NCBI RefSeq assembly: GCF_012295575.1
Contig: NZ_CP051180.1
Coordinates: forward strand, 1,116,001 to 1,180,000
Direction: 5' to 3'
DNA from: Ferrimonas lipolytica
GTDB taxonomy: Bacteria; Pseudomonadota; Gammaproteobacteria; Enterobacterales; Shewanellaceae
Length of the DNA: 64,000 nt
The notes below the pieces were generated by a model that saw nothing but the letters and a program-made list of their open reading frames with translations, had not been told where the DNA came from and searched no databases. Each line of letters opens with the position of its first letter. Position 1 is the stretch's first letter. This document shows, in pieces, positions 59,223 through 64,000 of the stretch. The position numbers and the translations under genes were made by a program.

Positions 59223-61178
59223 TTAGTCGCAGCCGCGATTCATCCGTTGATCGATCAGGCCATCAAGTACTGTTGGATCCGCTAAGGTACTGGCGTCGCC
59301 CAAGGCTGATACTTCATCCGCGGCGATCTTACGGAGAAAACGACGCATGATCTTGCCCGAGCGGGTTTTTGGTAACCCAGGAGCCCACTGCACCAGATCT
59401 GGAGAGGCGAGGGCGCCAATTTCGGAGCGAACCCATTGGCGTAACGCCTGACGTAGCTCTTCACTCTCCTCTTTATCGGCATTAAGGGTAACGTAGGCGT
59501 AGATCCCTTGTCCTTTGATATCGTGGGGGTATCCAACGACAGCAGCTTCGGCTACATCAGGGTGAGCAACCAAGGCGGATTCAATCTCCGCCGTACCCAA
59601 ACGGTGGCCAGAAACGTTAATTACGTCATCAACGCGACCAGTAATCCAGTAGTAACCATCGCCGTCGCGGCGGGCACCGTCACCAGTAAAGTACATGCCG
59701 CGGAAGGTCTTAAAATAGGTTAAGACAAAGCGTTCATGATCGCCGTAGACGCTGCGCATTTGTCCGGGCCAGGAGTCGAGAATAACTAAGTTACCCTCAC
59801 CTTCGCCATCAATCAGGTTACCCATGTTGTCTACTAACGCTGGTTGTACCCCAAAGAATGGGCGAGTGGCTGAACCGGGCTTAAGATCGGTCGCGCCGGG
59901 CAGCGGGCTAATTAAGACCCCACCGGTTTCGGTTTGCCACCATGTATCAACAATAGGACACTGCTCTTTACCAATCTCTTGGTAATACCAACGCCACGCT
60001 TCTGGGTTAATCGGTTCGCCAACCGAGCCCATAATACGCAAACTGCTGCTGTCGAAATTTGGGTATCCTTCTGTGGCTTGCGCCATCAATGCGCGAATTA
60101 GAGTTGGCGCTGTGTAGAGGATATTGACGTTGTGACGTTCAATCATCTCTCCCATGCGGCTGATGTCTGGCCAGTTAGGTACCCCTTCGTGCATCAGCAC
60201 TGTGGCACCATTGGCTAGCGGACCATAAACCATATAGCTGTGACCGGTGATCCAACCTACATCGGCAGTACACCAGTACACCTCGTCTTCACGGTAATCG
60301 AAGACATACTCATGGGTCATCGAGGCGTACACCATATAGCCGCCTGTGGTGTGCAGCACACCCTTAGGTGAGCCAGTTGAGCCGGAGGTATAGAGAATAA
60401 ACAGCGGATCTTCTGCGTTCTGCTCTTCCGCTTGGCAATATTCAGACGACACAGCCATAAGCTCATGCCACCATACATCTCGACCTTCGACGAAGTCGAT
60501 ATGGCCGCCAGTACGATTTAGTACTATCACTTTTTCGACGGTTTTAACGTCAGGCGACTGCAGTGCTAAATCGATATTAGCTTTCAAAGGGATAGTGCGG
60601 CCACCGCGGATGGCTTCGTCTGAGGTAATAACCACTCGAGATGAACCATCGTTGATGCGAGAAGCGATAGAGTCTGGCGAGAAGCCGCCAAAGATCACCG
60701 AATGTACCGCACCAATGCGGGCACAACTTAGCATCGCTATCGCAGCTTCTGGCACCATTGGCATATAGATGGTCACTACATCGCCCTTGCGAACCCCTTG
60801 ACTACGAAGCGCGTTGGCAAACTTTGATACTTCTATATGCAGTTGACGATAGGTCAGAGTACGCTGCTCAGAGGGGTCGTCACCTTCCCAAATAATGGCG
60901 GTCTTGTCGCCGCGTGCTTCAAGGTGGCGATCAACGCAGTTGTAGGTTGCGTTAAGGGTGCCGTCGGCAAACCAATTGATGAATAAGTTATGGTCGTCGA
61001 AAGAGACCTTCTTAATCTTGGTAAAAGGCTTAAACCAGCTAATTCGTTGACCGTGTTCGCGCCAGAAACCCTCAGGGTTAACCACGGATTCTTGGTACAT
61101 CTTGCGATATTGGTCTTCATTAATTTTACTGTTTTCGGCCAGTTCAGGACTCACTGGATAGAGAGACTGCGTACTCAT
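59223..61178 (-). CDS. acs: Acetyl-CoA synthetase
   Basis: A 651-residue AMP-forming ligase that turns acetate, CoA and ATP into acetyl-CoA. Family landmarks: [20 protein letters not shown] near the start, P-loop [18 protein letters not shown] (about residue 265), [31 protein letters not shown] and the acetylatable lysine region [11 protein letters not shown] (about residue 610). Start ATG at 61178 with GGAGAGGG. A CRP-type site lies about 170 bases upstream, matching the known CRP dependence of E. coli acs, and a CrbS-like kinase gene is on the other side. Confidence 0.97.
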   Translation of the reverse strand: MSTQSLYPVSPELAENSKINEDQYRKMYQESVVNPEGFWREHGQRISWFKPFTKIKKVSFDDHNLFINWFADGTLNATYNCVDRHLEARGDKTAIIWEGDDPSEQRTLTYRQLHIEVSKFANALRSQGVRKGDVVTIYMPMVPEAAIAMLSCARIGAVHSVIFGGFSPDSIASRINDGSSRVVITSDEAIRGGRTIPLKANIDLALQSPDVKTVEKVIVLNRTGGHIDFVEGRDVWWHELMAVSSEYCQAEEQNAEDPLFILYTSGSTGSPKGVLHTTGGYMVYASMTHEYVFDYREDEVYWCTADVGWITGHSYMVYGPLANGATVLMHEGVPNWPDISRMGEMIERHNVNILYTAPTLIRALMAQATEGYPNFDSSSLRIMGSVGEPINPEAWRWYYQEIGKEQCPIVDTWWQTETGGVLISPLPGATDLKPGSATRPFFGVQPALVDNMGNLIDGEGEGNLVILDSWPGQMRSVYGDHERFVLTYFKTFRGMYFTGDGARRDGDGYYWITGRVDDVINVSGHRLGTAEIESALVAHPDVAEAAVVGYPHDIKGQGIYAYVTLNADKEESEELRQALRQWVRSEIGALASPDLVQWAPGLPKTRSGKIMRRFLRKIAADEVSALGDASTLADPTVLDGLIDQRMNRGCD

Positions 61179-61343
61179 TAGGTTTTTCCCTCTCCTAACT
61201 AAAGAATTAATTTAAGTGTCGCAATCACATCGGATCGCAACCATTAGACCATGGTCTACCGGCCAATATCGCATCGTAACCGTTTGATTGTTAGGTTTTA
61301 AATGTTTTTGCGTGAGCTGGATCTCATTGGGTTTGGTGTTGAG

Positions 61344-61359
61344 TGTGATATAAGTCACG
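61344..61359. promoter_or_regulatory. CRP-type site upstream of acs
   Basis: TGTGA-TATAAG-TCACG inside a longer dyad with GAG/CTC flanks. One mismatch to consensus. Confidence 0.65.
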
Positions 61360-61564
61360 CTCAATGGGGCGCAAAGATTGCTTTTTTGCTTAGCTTTTTT
61401 GCAAGCTATCCGGCGTTATTGTGTCGGTGCAATGTTGTTTAAATAGAGATGTGACCATCAACATTGTACCCAGATAAGCAGCAATGGTGCCGTCACTCTA
61501 TAGTCGTTTACCAGCAAGCACGGTGCATATAGCAACTACTAAAGCCATGCCCTTAAAAACTCTA

Positions 61565-61593
61565 GCCACGCAAGGCTACAGTGGCTTTTGTTT
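61565..61593 (+). terminator. Hairpin with T-tract, target of MITE E
   Basis: AGCCAC / GTGGCT with an 11-base loop, then TTTTGTTT, which is exactly the left target duplication of MITE E. It points rightward, although no + strand gene is seen before it, so it may end a small RNA or be an attenuator of the kinase gene. Confidence 0.5.
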
Positions 61594-61884
61594 GGCTGTG
61601 TCACAGTTAAGTGTTGCGGCTGATATCAAGCCTTCGGCTCTACCGGTTGCAGAACTCTTAAGGGTTATGTCGGGGTGGCGACAGCACATTCTTGTATGCA
61701 TTAGGGGGAAGCTTTGCCCCCTTTGGAATCCCTCTTTACCTTAGGTCGCAGTTCAAAACGCTTCGCTAGACTGCTCCAATGCGGCGCAAGAGCAACGGCG
61801 GTAGTGCTTTCCCCTTGTATCAAAATTCATCTAGCTGGTGCTTTAACAACATTGGAAAGAACAACACTTCTTTGGCACACAGCC
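61594..61884 (+). mobile_element. MITE copy E (291 bp) with 8-bp target duplication
   Basis: Intact terminal inverted repeats GGCTGTGTCACAGTTAAGTG and, at the right end inverted, GGCTGTGTGCCAAAGAAGTG. Flanked on both sides by TTTTGTTT (61586-61593 and 61885-61892), a perfect 8-bp direct repeat, so this is the most recent insertion. It carries no transposase. It ends 76 bases before the kinase start codon, inside its regulatory region. Confidence 0.95.
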
Positions 61885-61959
61885 TTTTGTTTTGTAAGCG
61901 GTTGATTGTTAGGGCGAGATGTCACAATGTGAACAAGTTATCATCAAGGAATAAGGCTC

Positions 61960-64000
61960 ATGAATAGCTCGCTTGGCATTGTCACCATCTCATTGCTCTA
62001 TATTTCCTTGTTGTTTTTGGTGGCGTGGGCTGGAGAGCGGTGGACCGGAAAGCGGATGGAGCGAGCGCTGCCAGCAATTTATGGTTTGTCGTTAGCGGTG
62101 TATTGCTCAAGCTGGAGCTTTCTTGGCACGGTTGGCCAAGCGGTCGAAAGTCCGTGGGCATTTTTGCCTATTTATATCGGCCCGATTCTGCTGTTTAGCC
62201 TTGGCTTTGGCTTCCTGCGTAAGGTTGTTGGGGTTGCCAATGATCAAAGCATCACCTCGGTAGCTGACTTTATTGCCGCACGATATGGCAAGTCACAGGT
62301 GCTGGCCGTTGTGGTTACCTTGTTAGCTCTGTTGGGATTGATGCCTTACATCGCTCTGCAGTTGAAAGCAATGGTGGTATCGATAAATCTTTTTCAAGAT
62401 CAGCACCCCATCGACCCCAGCCTATTAGCTTTGGGCATTGCCATCAGTCTGGCGATATTTGCTATCTTTTTTGGTACCAGAAAGCTCGATGCCACCGAGC
62501 ACAACCCCGGCATGATTATGGCGGTGGCGTTTGAGTCCATTATTAAGTTGGCGGCCTTTATTTTGGTTGGTTTGGTGGTGGTCTACACCGCCTTTGATGG
62601 CCCGTGGGATCTGTTTGCACAGGCTAAGCAGCAACAGAAGTTACCGCCACTTAGCCTCGATCTATTAGATGTTGCTCCAGACACCATTATTGCGATGGCA
62701 GCCTTTGTGGCGCTGCCGCGCATGTTTCATGTATTGGTGGTTGAGAATCAGCGGCCGCAGGACATCAATCGTAGCCGCTGGTCGTTACCTATCTATTTAA
62801 TGTTGTTCTCGCTGTTTGTGATTCCCCTTGCGATAGCCGGGCGGGTATTGATTGGTGACCAAGCCAGCCCCGATACTTACGTAATTGTGTTGCCCCAAGT
62901 ATTGGAGATGCAGTGGCTAGCGGTGGTTGCACTGCTTGGGGCGATCTCTGCGGCCAGTTCGATGGTGATCGTGGCGGTGGTTAGTGTTGCCATCATGATC
63001 TCTAATGAATGGATGATCCCGCTGTTACTGCGCAGTGGTCGTATTCGAGGCAAAAATTTTAATCAATTCTCAACCCGGCTACTTAACACCCGCCGATTTA
63101 TTATCGTAGTGGTGTTGTTTGGTGCCTACGGCGCCTATCTGCAAGTCGGTGATGCGCCAAGCTTGGCTCGGATAGGTATGCTTGCTTTTGGTGCCTTTGC
63201 TCAACTTGGACCCGCACTAGTAGGCGCGGTGTATTGGCGTGGTGGACATCGTCACGGGGTTTTAGCGGGACTGAGCATAGGGATCATTGGCTGGGCAATG
63301 GTGCTGGCGAAACCTATTTGGCCAGCGGTTGAAATGCCATTTGATTGGTTTGGGCTAACCAGTGATATGAGCCAACTGTTGTTGGTAATGACCATCAACG
63401 GGCTAATTTATGTCGCCGTATCTACCATGGTTAGGCCGTCGGTAACAGATAGAGTACAGGCGCGGATCTTCACCCAAACGCAGGTAAGCGACAAAAATAG
63501 CGAGCGCCGGTCAGGGGCGATTTCGCAACAAGACTTGTTACTGCTAGTGAGCCGTTTTGTTGGCCCAGAGCGGGCCTATCAACATTTTGCCCAGCAATTC
63601 CCCAGTTCGATCGCCCGCGATACGTGGAACAAGCACGCTGACCCTGCCATGGTGGAAACCGGCGAACGGTTGATAGCTTCGGTACTTGGGGCGGCATCGG
63701 CATCGGCGGTACTCGATAGTGTGTTATTGGGGCAAGATCTGGCCATTGACCAAGTGTTCAGTTTGGTTGATGACGCCAGTGCCAAGATTCTGTTGAGTCA
63801 AGATCAGATGCGCGGCGCTATTGAGCATGCTGCAGAAGGGATCAGCGTGGTCGATGGGGATCTAAATCTGGTGGCATGGAATCGTACCTACGAAACCTTA
63901 TTCGATTATCCACAAGACTTTCTGGTGGCGGGAATGCCAGTGGCAGATATTGTCCGTTATAACGCTAGCTTAGGGCGCTGTGGACCAGGAACCGTTGAAG
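61960..64000 (+). CDS. crbS: CrbS-like sensor: Na+/solute symporter-fused histidine kinase (partial)
   Basis: At least 680 codons from the ATG at 61960 (AAGGAATAAGG upstream) to the window edge, without a stop. Residues 1-500 are a sodium:solute-symporter-like domain with about 13 helices (VYCSSWSFLGTVGQAVESPW, FFGTRKLDATEHNPGMI, LGAISAASSMVIVAVVSVAI). Then a linker and a PAS domain starting GAIEHAAEGISVVDGDLNLV with WNRTYETLFDYP. Kinase domains are expected beyond the edge. This layout and the neighbouring acs match CrbS, which with CrbR switches on acs for acetate use in Vibrio and relatives. CbrA-type proteins share the layout and are the main alternative. Confidence 0.85.
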   Translation, partial: MNSSLGIVTISLLYISLLFLVAWAGERWTGKRMERALPAIYGLSLAVYCSSWSFLGTVGQAVESPWAFLPIYIGPILLFSLGFGFLRKVVGVANDQSITSVADFIAARYGKSQVLAVVVTLLALLGLMPYIALQLKAMVVSINLFQDQHPIDPSLLALGIAISLAIFAIFFGTRKLDATEHNPGMIMAVAFESIIKLAAFILVGLVVVYTAFDGPWDLFAQAKQQQKLPPLSLDLLDVAPDTIIAMAAFVALPRMFHVLVVENQRPQDINRSRWSLPIYLMLFSLFVIPLAIAGRVLIGDQASPDTYVIVLPQVLEMQWLAVVALLGAISAASSMVIVAVVSVAIMISNEWMIPLLLRSGRIRGKNFNQFSTRLLNTRRFIIVVVLFGAYGAYLQVGDAPSLARIGMLAFGAFAQLGPALVGAVYWRGGHRHGVLAGLSIGIIGWAMVLAKPIWPAVEMPFDWFGLTSDMSQLLLVMTINGLIYVAVSTMVRPSVTDRVQARIFTQTQVSDKNSERRSGAISQQDLLLLVSRFVGPERAYQHFAQQFPSSIARDTWNKHADPAMVETGERLIASVLGAASASAVLDSVLLGQDLAIDQVFSLVDDASAKILLSQDQMRGAIEHAAEGISVVDGDLNLVAWNRTYETLFDYPQDFLVAGMPVADIVRYNASLGRCGPGTVE

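Larger units (their letters stand above)
61179..61593. other. acs upstream region
   Basis: No gene. It holds the CRP-type site at 61344 and, at its right end, a hairpin with T-tract against MITE copy E. The acs promoter should lie here, but I cannot place -35/-10 elements with confidence. Confidence 0.5.

Noticed and set aside
61484-61905. Open frames of 63-86 codons on the + strand
   Set aside because: They run across MITE copy E and its flank, have no ribosome site, and matching frames are broken in other copies.

Overview
The window is a 64 kb chromosomal segment of a marine-type gammaproteobacterium, most likely of the Alteromonadales/Shewanella-Ferrimonas kind. The evidence is a complete ybgC-tolQRAB-pal-cpoB block followed by tRNA-Lys genes (the same position as in E. 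coli), a PsrA-type regulator, the Na+-motor protein MotY, RNase T, a RadD helicase, GrxA, CmoM, RlmI, YecM/YfcE, an H-NOX gene, a DcaP-like porin and an acs gene next to a CrbS-type sensor kinase. I cannot name the species from the sequence alone.

Layout. 1-3.1 kb: an RND efflux operon with two adaptor genes and a divergent TetR gene. 3.1-9.8 kb: a RimO-derived protein that has lost its Fe-S cysteines, an M2 dipeptidase, psrA, a short transposon-like element (MITE) and an S9 prolyl oligopeptidase. 9.9-15.2 kb: the Tol-Pal operon. 15.3-16.75 kb: eleven identical tRNA-Lys(UUU) genes on an exact 136-bp period. 16.7-32.5 kb: an exopolysaccharide (EPS) and matrix region, bounded on the right by a twelfth identical tRNA-Lys. 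33-49.6 kb: mostly housekeeping genes. 49.6-56.0 kb: a four-gene SMC/kleisin/WHD/TOPRIM operon of the Wadjet/MksBEFG type in the unusual order SMC first. 56.4-64 kb: an M23 peptidase, a GNAT protein, acs and the start of a CrbS-like kinase.

The most interesting system is in 16.7-32.5 kb. A leftward operon encodes an H-NOX nitric-oxide sensor, a histidine kinase and an NtrC-type sigma-54 activator. Around it lie a flippase/glycosyltransferase operon (leftward), a DUF4114+LruC secreted protein with a lipoprotein (leftward), and an export/polymerase/pyruvyltransferase/glycosyltransferase operon (rightward). All three of these operons have a good -24/-12 sigma-54 promoter (GG-N10-GC) 29-48 bases upstream of their first gene once the predicted transcription start is counted. 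The region between the lruC-like gene and the export operon has two copies of a dyad motif at normal enhancer distance, and an eight-copy 7-bp repeat sits at enhancer distance from the third promoter. I infer a nitric-oxide-responsive sigma-54 regulon for a Wzx/Wzy-type polysaccharide and its matrix protein. The sites are read directly from the sequence; the wiring is inference.

Five copies of a 290-330 bp non-autonomous element with terminal inverted repeats occur in the window. The youngest has a perfect 8-bp target duplication, and three abut the T-tract of an intrinsic terminator in the same relative orientation.
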